Source of the DNA: Pedobacter cryoconitis
GTDB lineage: Bacteria; Bacteroidota; Bacteroidia; Sphingobacteriales; Sphingobacteriaceae
DNA length: 42,575 nucleotides
Assembly: GCF_014207135.1 (NCBI RefSeq)
Contig: NZ_JACHCC010000018.1
Location: 1-42,575, forward strand
Direction of reading: 5' to 3'
A program made the position numbers and the translations under genes. Every line of letters begins with the position of its first letter. Within the stretch, counting starts at the first letter, position 1. This document shows, in pieces, positions 8,240-17,100 of this stretch. The notes beneath the pieces were generated by a model. The model worked only from the letters and a program-made list of their open reading frames with translations. It had not been told where the DNA came from and ran no database searches.

Positions 8240-9252
8240 GCATTGCGTATATATAAGCTGGTATCCAGTATTTTCTTTTCAAAGTCATATACCGGGTACT
8301 TGCTTTCTATCAGATCAATTAACATGGCAGTTGCGAGCTGACCCATTTCAAATGCGGGCTGGCTAACGGAGGTTAATGTTGGTTCTATCAGATCCAAAAC
8401 ATCAGAATTACAGAATCCTGTAATTTCTATATCTTCAGGGACGCTGATCTTAAGTTTTTTAAACGCAATCAGGCAACCTATACTCAAGCGGTCACTGGCT
8501 ACAAAAATACCGTCAGGTTTCTCACTGAGGTTCATCAGCTCGCGGATTGCATTTTCAGTTTCGAGTCTTGATTTCCCTCCCTGAGGACAATATTTGATAT
8601 AAGTTTCTTCCAGGGGAAGGTTATATTTTTCCAATGCCTGCCGGTACCCGTTCAAACGTTCAATGCTAATGGATAAATGATCCGGGCTTGTCAAATGAGC
8701 AATTCGTTTGCAGCCTTGTTTGATCAGATGTTCAGTTGCTTCAAAAGCCCCTTTTTCGTTATTTGCAGTTACTTTATGGGTATTTATTTTTGCTGCAACG
8801 CGGTCAAAAAAGACCATGGGCAGACCTCGCTGATGTAAATGATGAAGATGAGAAGTATCGCTGGTTTCGGCAGATAAAGATATCAGCAGCCCATCTACTG
8901 ATCTGGAAGCCAGGTGGTCAATGTTGACCTTCTCCCGGTCATACGATTCATGGGTCTGGGTAATGATGACATGATAACCCCGGTCATAGGCAATAGATTC
9001 AATTCCGTTAATCACCTGGGCATAATAATGATTAGCTACTTCACTCAGGGAAACTCCGATTGATCTGCTCCGGCGTTCTTTCAGACTTAAAGCAATAGGA
9101 TTGGGGTGATAGTTTATTTTTTGAGCATATTCCAGAACAATTCTTTTGGTTTCAGCACTGATTTCATGTGTGTCACGTAAGGCTCTTGAAACCGTGGAAG
9201 TAGAAAGGCCTAGTGCTTTGGCTATATCTTTTAAAGTATAGGGCTCGAACAT
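8236..9252 (-). CDS. LacI-family transcriptional regulator, probably of the uronate genes
   Basis: 338 residues, the usual LacI/GalR length. The N-terminal helix-turn-helix reads YTLKDIAKALGLSTSTVSRALR, followed by the hinge helix region (NPIALSLKERRSRSIGV), then a periplasmic-binding-protein-like effector domain (VDGLLISLSAET, GIFVASDRLSIGCL). The frame is open to 9324, but the ATG at 9252 places the HTH right after MFEP, as is standard in the family. The gene is divergent from the DUF4350/kduI/SDR/MFS cluster; an 11-bp motif appears in front of both transcription units in inverted orientation. I infer that it represses or activates that cluster in response to a uronate-derived sugar; the effector is not known. 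Confidence 0.85.
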   Translation of the reverse strand: MFEPYTLKDIAKALGLSTSTVSRALRDTHEISAETKRIVLEYAQKINYHPNPIALSLKERRSRSIGVSLSEVANHYYAQVINGIESIAYDRGYHVIITQTHESYDREKVNIDHLASRSVDGLLISLSAETSDTSHLHHLHQRGLPMVFFDRVAAKINTHKVTANNEKGAFEATEHLIKQGCKRIAHLTSPDHLSISIERLNGYRQALEKYNLPLEETYIKYCPQGGKSRLETENAIRELMNLSEKPDGIFVASDRLSIGCLIAFKKLKISVPEDIEITGFCNSDVLDLIEPTLTSVSQPAFEMGQLATAMLIDLIESKYPVYDFEKKILDTSLYIRNA

Positions 9253-9269
9253 AACATTATTTAAATCAT

Positions 9270-9376
9270 ACAAGTCTACAAAATTCTGAGGGTAATTGCG
9301 CAACATGGCCGGGAACGATTGCACACTTATTTTAAAGCTTTTTGTTTTATTCTGCGTTAAAACTATGTAGACTTGT
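9270..9376. promoter_or_regulatory. Divergent promoter region with an inverted 11-bp motif
   Basis: ACAAGTCTACA (9270-9280) and its exact reverse complement TGTAGACTTGT (9366-9376) lie 18 bp before the LacI start and 36 bp before the DUF4350 gene. Each contains TAGACTTG, one base from the TAnnTTTG -7 box, with a TTG/TTTG at a plausible distance upstream (9303-9301 on the minus strand; 9341-9344 on the plus strand). They may be promoter boxes, LacI operators overlapping them, or both. A further palindrome TAGTCATTGACTA sits at 9377-9389. Confidence 0.45.
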
Positions 9377-9411
9377 TAGTCATTGACTAGTGGACAGCAA
9401 ACCAAATATTT

Positions 9412-10923
9412 ATGAATAAACTCCATTTAATAGCTTCAGGTATTCTGATGTTTACTGCATTGCAGACAAATGCACAAAATAATGGTGTATCACCAAAGAT
9501 ATTAACTGATGAGACGGCAGCCCTGGTAATGGAGCCAGGGAAAGATCCTTCTGTTCTGGCATTCGAAGGAATTGATGGGGTATGGAAAAACAGGGCAGAA
9601 GGAAAATACTTTTCCTGGCTGCAAAAAACTGAAAATCCAGCTTCTCTGTTAACCTTGTATAAAGTAACCGGACAACCTAAATATTTTAAAGCGGCAACAG
9701 CACTACTGAGCCAGTTAAAATCATCCACAGCTCAGAATATAGCCGGTACAGCAGCTTTTTATGCTGAATATGCAGATCTGGTTAAAGATCAAAACGCATT
9801 TGGCCCTTTGGCCGACCAGTTGATCAGCCAGCAAAAACAAAACAGTTCGGTTCAAAATAAAGCAAGACTGGGAATTGCCCTGGTCGATGTACTGGATTAT
9901 TTTCCAGCGGAACATTCCAAAAGAAGTACATTGCTGACCAGCCTAAATCAGTTAACAGGCTCCATGAGCAAGTTAAAAGGAGAGGAACCTGCTGTTTCAG
10001 CTATGTTTGTTTATGTCATGGCAAAAGCTGCCCGTAAAGGATACGTTTCACCAAAGGAAATGGAACTGGCAAAGCATATTTTTAAAGGACTTCAGCGTCA
10101 TACATTTTCAAAAGACGCTGAAGCTACCGGGGCTTATTTATTAGCCTGTAATGAAATGGAAATCGCAGCAATGGCTAAAACAGGAACCGGAAAAACAGTG
10201 ATGCTCGATTCTTATTTTAATGATGAAAGCAGGAAAGACCAAAGTGGAAACAAGGTGTCCTGGCATTATAAATGGGACGAGCGTTCTAATGGTGGATTTT
10301 CTTTCTGGGGAGGACAGTTCAATCATGCAGGGTTCCGGACTTCGACACTTTATACCGCACCAACAGCAGAAAGTTTAAATGGCTCTTCGGTTTATATTAT
10401 CGTCGACCCTGATACAGAAAAAGAAAGCAGTGATCCTAAATTTATACAGGCTGATCATATTCAGGTCATTACCGATTGGGTAAAAGCAGGAGGGGTACTG
10501 GTTTTGATGGGCAACGATATAGGTAATGCCGAACTGGAACATACCAATAAACTGGCTAAAGTTTTCGGGATTCAGTTTAATCTGGATAGTAAGGGGACGG
10601 TTACCGACGATCAGTTTGACATGGGTAAAATTAGGATACCAGCCGGTGATCCTGTTTTTAAAACAGCCAGACAATTATTTATTAAGGAATTTAGTAGTTT
10701 GGCTATAACCTCTCCGGCAAAGCCTGTTTTGAAAGATAAGGATGGGAATATCGTCGTTGCACTGTCAAAATTGGGTGGAGGAGCAGTTATAGTTGTCGGT
10801 GATCCCTGGTTATATAATGAATATGTAGATGGCAGAAGACTCCCGGCTGCATACGATAATTTTAAAGCGGGTGCTGATCTGGTCAACTGGATTTCGGGAT
10901 TGATCCCTGCCAGGAAAAAATAA
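9412..10923 (+). CDS. Secreted protein with a helical N-terminal part and a DUF4350-like C-terminal domain
   Basis: 503 residues with a signal peptide (MNKLHLIASGILMFTALQTNAQ). Residues about 30-250 are helical with repeats reminiscent of the GH88/GH105 (alpha/alpha)6 barrel (EGIDGVWKNRAEGKYFSWLQ, LYKVTGQPKYFKAATALL), but I cannot find the paired catalytic aspartates of that family. The C-terminal half (about 260-495) resembles the DUF4350 / glutamine-amidotransferase-like fold (VYIIVDPDTEKES, VITDWVKAGGVLVLMGND, GGAVIVVGDPWLYNEY), which often follows GH105 domains in Bacteroidota. It is the first gene behind the LacI regulator and precedes kduI, so a role in handling unsaturated uronides is likely but unproven. 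It could be an inactive binding protein derived from a hydrolase. Confidence 0.6.
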   Translation: MNKLHLIASGILMFTALQTNAQNNGVSPKILTDETAALVMEPGKDPSVLAFEGIDGVWKNRAEGKYFSWLQKTENPASLLTLYKVTGQPKYFKAATALLSQLKSSTAQNIAGTAAFYAEYADLVKDQNAFGPLADQLISQQKQNSSVQNKARLGIALVDVLDYFPAEHSKRSTLLTSLNQLTGSMSKLKGEEPAVSAMFVYVMAKAARKGYVSPKEMELAKHIFKGLQRHTFSKDAEATGAYLLACNEMEIAAMAKTGTGKTVMLDSYFNDESRKDQSGNKVSWHYKWDERSNGGFSFWGGQFNHAGFRTSTLYTAPTAESLNGSSVYIIVDPDTEKESSDPKFIQADHIQVITDWVKAGGVLVLMGNDIGNAELEHTNKLAKVFGIQFNLDSKGTVTDDQFDMGKIRIPAGDPVFKTARQLFIKEFSSLAITSPAKPVLKDKDGNIVVALSKLGGGAVIVVGDPWLYNEYVDGRRLPAAYDNFKAGADLVNWISGLIPARKK

Positions 10924-10929
10924 CAGCTA

Positions 10930-11058
10930 AAAAACAATAGATATAAACAGATGAACCCGACATGATTAAAATAATCATTAAGCACGCAGGGCAATGATTA
11001 TTTTAATCATCAAAGGCTCCATCTGACAAATGAAAAACAATAGATATAAACAGATGAA
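10930..11058. repeat. 26-bp direct repeat flanking a 77-bp segment before kduI
   Basis: The 26 bp at 10930-10955 recur exactly at 11033-11058 (103-bp offset). Both copies contain an A-rich leader ending in ATGAA. The second copy supplies the leader and ATG of kduI (11054); the first copy's ATG opens a frame of only four codons before a stop. This looks as if a short element was inserted or a segment duplicated at the kduI start, with the gene re-using the second copy. Confidence 0.75.
10962..11010. promoter_or_regulatory. Twin 17-bp palindromes, candidate tandem operators
   Basis: ATGATTAAAATAATCAT (10962-10978) and ATGATTATTTTAATCAT (10994-11010) are each palindromic apart from the centre and are 32 bp apart, about three helical turns. 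Together they also form an 18-bp stem with a 13-nt loop, and shorter outer arms CAGATG/CATCTG (10948-10953/11020-11025) extend the symmetry. There is no T-run, so operator sites or an insertion-element hairpin are more likely than a terminator. Confidence 0.5.
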
Positions 11059-11893
11059 AGCTATGAAAGCATTACATGCGGTACATCCGGATGATTTTAA
11101 AACTTATGATACAGAGAAGATCAGATCACGTTTTTTGCTGACTGATTTAAAAGAAAAAAATAAGGCCAACTTTACTTATTCACACTATGACAGGATGATC
11201 ATAGGACTGGTTCACCCGGTTACTGAAAAAGTGATATTAGCTAACTATTCAAATCTGCGTGCTGATTACTTCCTCGAAAGAAGAGAAATCGGAATAATTA
11301 ACGTTGGCGGACCTGGTATAATCGTAGCAGATGGAACCTCTTATCAGGTAAATAAACTGGATGCCCTATACCTGGGCAAAGGGGTTAAAGAGGTAGCGTT
11401 TGAAAGTACAGACCCAACCAACCCCGCTGTGTTTTACTGTTTGTCGACACCGGCCCACCAAAATTATCCTACTAGTTTGCTGGTTCATGCTGACGCAATT
11501 TCTGCGGTTATGGGAAGTCTTGATACAGCGAATGAGCGCAGGATTATCAAATACATTCACAGGGATGGAATACAGAGCTGTCAGTTAGTGATGGGGCTCA
11601 CTATCCTGGCCAATGGAAGTGTCTGGAATACGATGCCGGCCCATACGCACGACAGAAGAATGGAAGCCTATTTCTATTTTGATGTAGAGGATAATCAAAG
11701 GGTGTTTCATCTGATGGGAGAACCTCAACAGACCCGTCATCTGCTGATGGGGAATCACGAAGCTGTTGTGTCTCCTCCATGGAGTATTCACTCTGGAAGT
11801 GGTACGAAAAATTATAGTTTTATCTGGGGTATGGGAGGTGAAAACCTCGATTACACAGATATGGATCCGGTTGCAATTCAAGATATCAGATAA
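11054..11893 (+). CDS. kduI: 5-keto-4-deoxyuronate isomerase KduI
   Basis: Cytoplasmic isomerase that converts 4-deoxy-5-ketouronate (from unsaturated uronates) into 3-deoxy-2,5-hexodiulosonate on the way to 2-keto-3-deoxygluconate. The 279-residue protein lines up along its whole length with Escherichia coli KduI (278 residues). Shared blocks include SHYDRMIIG, YFLERREIGIINVGGPG, LGKGVKEV, WNTMPAHTHDRRMEAYFYF and SPPWSIHSGSGTKNYSFIWGMGGEN. The zinc ligands are present as His197, His199, Glu204 and His246, one position from the E. coli numbering. An ATG at 11030 is in frame, but the one at 11054 matches the family N-terminus and has an A-rich leader. The stop overlaps the next gene's ATG (TAATG), implying translational coupling. 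Confidence 0.95.
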   Translation: MKAMKALHAVHPDDFKTYDTEKIRSRFLLTDLKEKNKANFTYSHYDRMIIGLVHPVTEKVILANYSNLRADYFLERREIGIINVGGPGIIVADGTSYQVNKLDALYLGKGVKEVAFESTDPTNPAVFYCLSTPAHQNYPTSLLVHADAISAVMGSLDTANERRIIKYIHRDGIQSCQLVMGLTILANGSVWNTMPAHTHDRRMEAYFYFDVEDNQRVFHLMGEPQQTRHLLMGNHEAVVSPPWSIHSGSGTKNYSFIWGMGGENLDYTDMDPVAIQDIR

Positions 11894-12708
11894 TGGAAGA
11901 ACTATTTTCTTTAAAAGGTAAGGTCATCGTGGTGACCGGAGGTACCGGGATTTTAGGCGGTGCTTTTGTAGATGCGGTAGTAGAAGCTGGTGCTTCGGTT
12001 GGGATATTGGGCCGAAATGCAAAGATCGCAAACGAACGTGCTGATGCGATTAATAAAGCTGGAGGTAAAGCACTGGCCCTGGTTGCCGATGTGATGGACG
12101 AAAACCAGCTGATCAGCTGCAGGGAGCAGGTATTGGCAGAGTTCGGCCGGATCGATGGTTTGGTCAATGCTGCGGGTGGTAATCAGCCAGAAGGTGTGTT
12201 ACAACCAGAAGAAGATATCTTCAAAATGAATATCGCAGGTATGAAACAAGTAATGGATCTGAATTTATGGGGAACAGTTATCCCGACCCAGGTTTTTGGA
12301 TCATCCATTGCAGCAACCGGAAAGGGGAGTATTGTGAATATATCTTCGATGAATTCTAAAAGAGCTATTACAAAAGTACTCGGATATAACCTGGGAAAAG
12401 CGGGAGTTGATTATTATAACCAATGGTTTGCTGTAGAAATGGCGAACCGTCATGGAGGGGCCATCCGAATGAATGCGATAGCTCCGGGGTTCTTCCTGAC
12501 TGAACAAAACCGGACTCTGCTGACCAAAGAAGATGGTAGTTATACCGATCGCGGAGGTTTAGTGATCAGACAAACACCATTTAAACGTTTCGGACACCCG
12601 GATGAATTGAAAGGTGCATTGATCTGGCTGCTGAGCGACGCTTCACAATTCGTGACTGGAGCCATGATATGTGTAGATGGTGGCTTCTCCGTTTTCGGAG
12701 GAGTATAA
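11893..12708 (+). CDS. SDR oxidoreductase of the D-mannonate oxidoreductase type
   Basis: A 271-residue classical short-chain dehydrogenase. The cofactor site is TGGTGILGG (residues about 15-23), the NAG-type motif is NAAGGN, and the catalytic set is Ser151/152, Tyr165 and Lys169. The stretches LNLWGTVIPTQVFG, VNISSMNS and NAIAPGFFLTEQNRTLLTKEDGS are typical of the mannonate-oxidoreductase SDR subfamily rather than of KduD, which is shorter (~253) and lacks the long ENRTLL loop. The expected reaction is reduction of D-fructuronate to D-mannonate with NAD(P)H. Because it is coupled to kduI with a 1-nt overlap and no kduD is present, it might instead, or also, reduce the KduI product. The exact substrate cannot be read from sequence. 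Confidence 0.8.
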   Translation: MEELFSLKGKVIVVTGGTGILGGAFVDAVVEAGASVGILGRNAKIANERADAINKAGGKALALVADVMDENQLISCREQVLAEFGRIDGLVNAAGGNQPEGVLQPEEDIFKMNIAGMKQVMDLNLWGTVIPTQVFGSSIAATGKGSIVNISSMNSKRAITKVLGYNLGKAGVDYYNQWFAVEMANRHGGAIRMNAIAPGFFLTEQNRTLLTKEDGSYTDRGGLVIRQTPFKRFGHPDELKGALIWLLSDASQFVTGAMICVDGGFSVFGGV

Positions 12709-12749
12709 TCCCCTGAAAAAAAACCTAAACCAACCAAAAACCAAATAGA

Positions 12750-14123
12750 ATGAAAGTGACTAGTATGAGCAATTACCGATGGACGGTATGCGCCTTGTTG
12801 TTTTTTGCGACAACGGTTAATTATCTTGATCGTCAGGTACTGAGCCTGTTACATTCCAGACTGGAAACAGAGTTTAACTGGACCAACAGCGATTATGCTA
12901 ATATCACTTCAGCTTTTCAATTGGTTTATGCCATTTCTATGCTTTTTGCCGGTAGAATAGTGGACAGGTTAGGTACAAAATGGGGCTATGCAGTAGCTTT
13001 AATAGTCTGGTCGCTGGGTGCTATTCTGCATGCTAAGGCTATTCCCATAGGACATGGCCTGGCTTCCATGTTAGGAGTGATTGGCATTACAGGAGTCTCT
13101 GTTTCTGTGCTGGGATTTATCTTCTCAAGGGCAGTCCTGGGTTTTGGTGAATCCGGGAATTTTCCTGCTGCTATTAAAGCAACTGCCGAATATTTTCCTA
13201 AAAAAGAAAGATCACTGGCTACAGGGATCTTTAATTCAGGGGCAAACGTAGGTGCGGTATTAGCACCATTGACTGTTCCCTGGATTGCGCATCACTGGGG
13301 TTGGGAATCCGCATTCTTAATTATTGGTGCTGCGGGTTTTTTCTGGCTTATTTTCTGGTTTATATTTTATGAGAAGCCAGAAAAGCAAAAACGTTTATCT
13401 AAAGCCGAACTCGATTACATTTTATGTGATCCGGATCAGCATAAAATGGTTCCTTCACCAGAGAATGATTCTGCCGAAAAAGTGTCCTGGTTTAGCTTAC
13501 TTGGATACAGACAAACCTGGGCTTTTAGCCTGGGAAAATTTATGACTGACGGCGTATGGTGGTTTTTCCTGTTCTGGCTGCCATCTTATTTAAAAGTACA
13601 ATATGGTATGGATGATACAGCCATTATGATTCCCCTGGCGGTATTATATAGCATGACCATGATCGGAAGTGTAGGGGGTGGATGGTTCCCGATGTATTTT
13701 ATCAAGAGGGGATATGCTGCTTATGACGCGAGAATGAGAGCGATGCTGATTATTGCTGTTTTCCCTCTGGTTGTACTGGCAGCCCAGCCATTAGGCCATA
13801 TCAGTGTATGGATCCCGGTTATTTTAATAGGAATTGGTGCTTCTGCTCATCAGGCATGGTCGGCAAATATCTTTACCACAGTATCAGATATGTTTCCAAA
13901 AAAATCAATAGGATCGGTCATTGGTATTGGCGGAATGGCCGGAGGTTTAGGTGGTGTATTTATGTCTAAACTGGGAGGTTCACTTTTTGACTATTATAAA
14001 GGGCTCGGACATACACAGACAGGCTATACTATTATGTTTACTATCTGTGCGGTATCCTATATTCTGGCATGGATAATCATGAAATCTTTGGTGCCAAAGT
14101 ATAAGGCAATTACCGATCTGTAG
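12750..14123 (+). CDS. MFS transporter, hexuronate (ExuT-like) type
   Basis: 457 residues with about 12 membrane segments and major-facilitator signatures: NYLDRQVLSLL in TM1, GRIVDRLGTKWGYA in the 2-3 loop, and AVLGFGESGNFPAAIKATAEYFPKKERSLATGIFNSG, whose pattern is typical of the anion:cation symporter subfamily containing ExuT and glucarate carriers. The C-terminal half has VSDMFPKKSIGSVIGIGGMAGG, also typical. It should import hexuronates or unsaturated uronates with protons across the inner membrane. It is the last gene of the LacI-divergent cluster, 41 bp after the SDR gene. Its last 14 nt overlap the 3' end of the convergent HTCS gene. A second ATG at 12765 is an equally good start. 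Confidence 0.85.
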   Translation: MKVTSMSNYRWTVCALLFFATTVNYLDRQVLSLLHSRLETEFNWTNSDYANITSAFQLVYAISMLFAGRIVDRLGTKWGYAVALIVWSLGAILHAKAIPIGHGLASMLGVIGITGVSVSVLGFIFSRAVLGFGESGNFPAAIKATAEYFPKKERSLATGIFNSGANVGAVLAPLTVPWIAHHWGWESAFLIIGAAGFFWLIFWFIFYEKPEKQKRLSKAELDYILCDPDQHKMVPSPENDSAEKVSWFSLLGYRQTWAFSLGKFMTDGVWWFFLFWLPSYLKVQYGMDDTAIMIPLAVLYSMTMIGSVGGGWFPMYFIKRGYAAYDARMRAMLIIAVFPLVVLAAQPLGHISVWIPVILIGIGASAHQAWSANIFTTVSDMFPKKSIGSVIGIGGMAGGLGGVFMSKLGGSLFDYYKGLGHTQTGYTIMFTICAVSYILAWIIMKSLVPKYKAITDL

Positions 14124-17100
14124 TCTCCGATTGTATGTAATCAGTCGGACTGATCCCGAATTGCTTTTTAAACTCCAGACTAAAGTATTTTCTATCGTTA
14201 AAACCTACACTGTAAGCAATTTCAGAAATGGACAGCCCTCCGGTTTTAAGTAATCTTGCAGCCTGTTTAAGCCGGAAAGATTTAATGAAATCATTTACCG
14301 ACAGTCCGGTTAATGACCTGATTTTCTTATACAATACAGGCTGGCTCATCCCGATTTCTGCGGCCAGGTCAGGTACGCCAAATTCGGTATCTCCCAAATG
14401 GCTCTCAATGATTCTGATCAGGTTCTGAAGAAAAAATTGTTCGGTTGTATTGATGATTAGGTTCTGAGGTTCCAGGGTAACAGTTTGTCCATATTTCAGA
14501 CGCAGTTTTTCTCTGGCATTCAGTAAATTATCTATGGTTAACTGCAATAGCCTGATATTAAATGGTTTGATAATATAGGCATCAGCACCAGTTTCCAGAC
14601 CATTTACCTGATGGATATAAGCTGACCTTGCTGTGAGCAGGATCACAGGGATATGGCTTGTCCTTTCATCTGTTTTTATCCTTCTGCAAAACTCCAGACC
14701 ATCTACCTCTGGCATCATCACATCACTTATAATCAGGTCAGGAATCAGGTCTGGAGCCATTTCCCATCCGTCCGCCCCATCTTCACATTCATAGATCTTA
14801 TATTTTGCGGAAAGTGCTTCTTTGACAAAACCCCTGATTTCCGCATTATCCTCGGCAAGTAGTATAGTGTACTTTTTTTCAGTATCATCCTGTTCACCGG
14901 TTAAGGCTAAAGGGATTGTGCCCGGTGAAGGAACACTATAATTGGAAGTATCATCATAATAGATATAATCAGTAATCAGTTCTGCTGGTTTAAAATGATC
15001 CTTACCTGTTTTAAGTTCTATTGTAAAACAGGTAAGTCCGTGTTTCCCCAGCGGGTCTGGCTTACTTTCAAAATAAATTTCTCCATGATGCAGGGCCATG
15101 ATGCTTTTTGAAAAGGAAAGCCCCAGCCCGGTTCCGATATTACCCATCGGAGCTACCTGGTAAAAACTATTGAACAGGTTTGGCTGGTTTTCAAGAGGAA
15201 TACCTTTCCCACTATTATGGACTTCAATTTTAACCGTTTCCTGTCCGGCTTTCAGTTTTAAGCTGATCTGGCCATTTTCTGGTGTAAATTTAAAGGCATT
15301 GGAAAGGAGGTTAAACAATACTTTTTCCAGCTGAACTTTATCAAAGTATAACTGGATGTCTTCCTGTGTGGTGTGAAAACTATAACTGATCTGTTCAGCA
15401 ATAGCCATATTCTGAAAAACCAGAAATATCTCCCTGCAAAATTTAACCACATTTCCGGGACTGGCCTGTAAAACCATTTTACCACTTTCTGCTTTTCTGA
15501 AATCCAGTAATTCGGTAGTCAGCCGCATCAGCCGGTCAGCATTATTTTTAATCAGAAATAACTCTTTATTCAAATTAGGCTGCGCTCTGGTCTCTTCTAT
15601 AATTTTCTCGAGAGGGCCTATGATTAGAGTTAAAGGAGTCCTTATCTCATGAGATATATTGGTGAAAAACTCCAGTTTATGTGCATTGTTTTCTTTTTCA
15701 TTTTTAAGGACTGCCCTGATTAGCAGATAACGTAAAGCTAGAATGATAATTCCCGCTATCAGACAGGCATAAAACAAATAAGCCCACCAGGTTAAGTAAA
15801 AAGGAGGTAGTACACTAATCTTTAGTTTTCTGGTATTCAGACTTTGTACCCCGTCATTATTTGACCCCCTGACTAAAAAAACATAATTTCCGGGAGGCAG
15901 ATTGGTATAGGTAGCAGCTGGCGTATGAACGGAATTCCAGTTTTTTTCAAAACCTTCCAGTTTATAACTGTATCTGTTTTTCTCGGGTTTGATGTAGTTT
16001 AAAAGAGCAAAATTGATAGTGATCGTATTTTGATTATGTTCCAGAACAAGTTCGTCTGTCAGACTGATATTCTTTTGGAGTAATTCATTTTTATCGTTTA
16101 TCCCGACAGATTGGTTCTCTAATTTGAAGTCGGTTAATACAATTCTGGCAGGTTTGATATTGGTTTGGATCTTATCGGTAAAGAAACCCGTAAAACCATT
16201 ATAGCCACCAAAAAACAGTTCGCCATCAGTGCTTTTTAGAAAGGCATTCTGATTAAACTGGTTTCCGGGAAGACCATCACTGACATTATAATTCTTAAAT
16301 GTTTTTGATGCCGGATTAAACATCGATAAACCATTATCTGTACTGATCCATAAATTTTCAGCTTCGTCTTCCAGGATGCCAAATACATTGTTATTAGGTA
16401 AGCCATCTTTTTCAGTATAAGTGATAAAACGATTGTTTGCTTTATCATAATAACTGATCCCGCCAAAATAGGTTCCAACCCATATTTTACCCTTTTTGGT
16501 TTCCATCAGACAATGAATGTTGCTGGATTTTAAACTTTTGGTCAGGCCAGTTTTAAAGGTCACCAGGAGTTTACGTGATCTGTCTAAGAAAAACAGTCCG
16601 TCTGAAGTACCGATCCAGGTATTTCGTTCTTTGTCAGTCAGGAAGACATTGATAGACCTGTTCTTTAGTTTTTGGTTAACATAAGGGAGGTTAAGTGGAT
16701 AAAACCGAGTTTTCTGTGGGTTGGAGAGTATTATGCCGCTTCTTTGCGTGCCTATCCATAATCTTTGTTTTTCATCCTCGGTAATCGCATGAATCTCATC
16801 CGGGATTGGGGTTTCCGGATAATATAAGTAACGTTTAAAGGACTGGGTTTCCGCTTTAAACAGATCAAGGCCCCCACCGTGTGTGCCTATCCAGATATTA
16901 CCTTTTTTATCCTCATAAATAGATTTTACCAGATTTGAGCCTAAACTGGAAATGTCCATGTTATTATTTAAATAAGCTGTATAATGGCCCGTTTTCCGGT
17001 TATAGTAATTCACGCCACCGCCTTCAGTTCCTATCCACAGGTTTTTTTTCTGGTCTTCGAGAATGGAGCTGATTACGTTGTTGCTAATACTGGATTCATA

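Noticed and set aside
10962..11010. Twin palindromes as a terminator after the DUF4350 gene
   Set aside because: The stem is AT-rich with a 13-nt loop and is followed by CAAAGGC rather than a T-run.
11030..11053. Upstream ATG (11030) as the kduI start
   Set aside because: The eight extra residues come from the duplicated leader, are absent from KduI of E. coli, and the ATG at 11054 gives exact family length.
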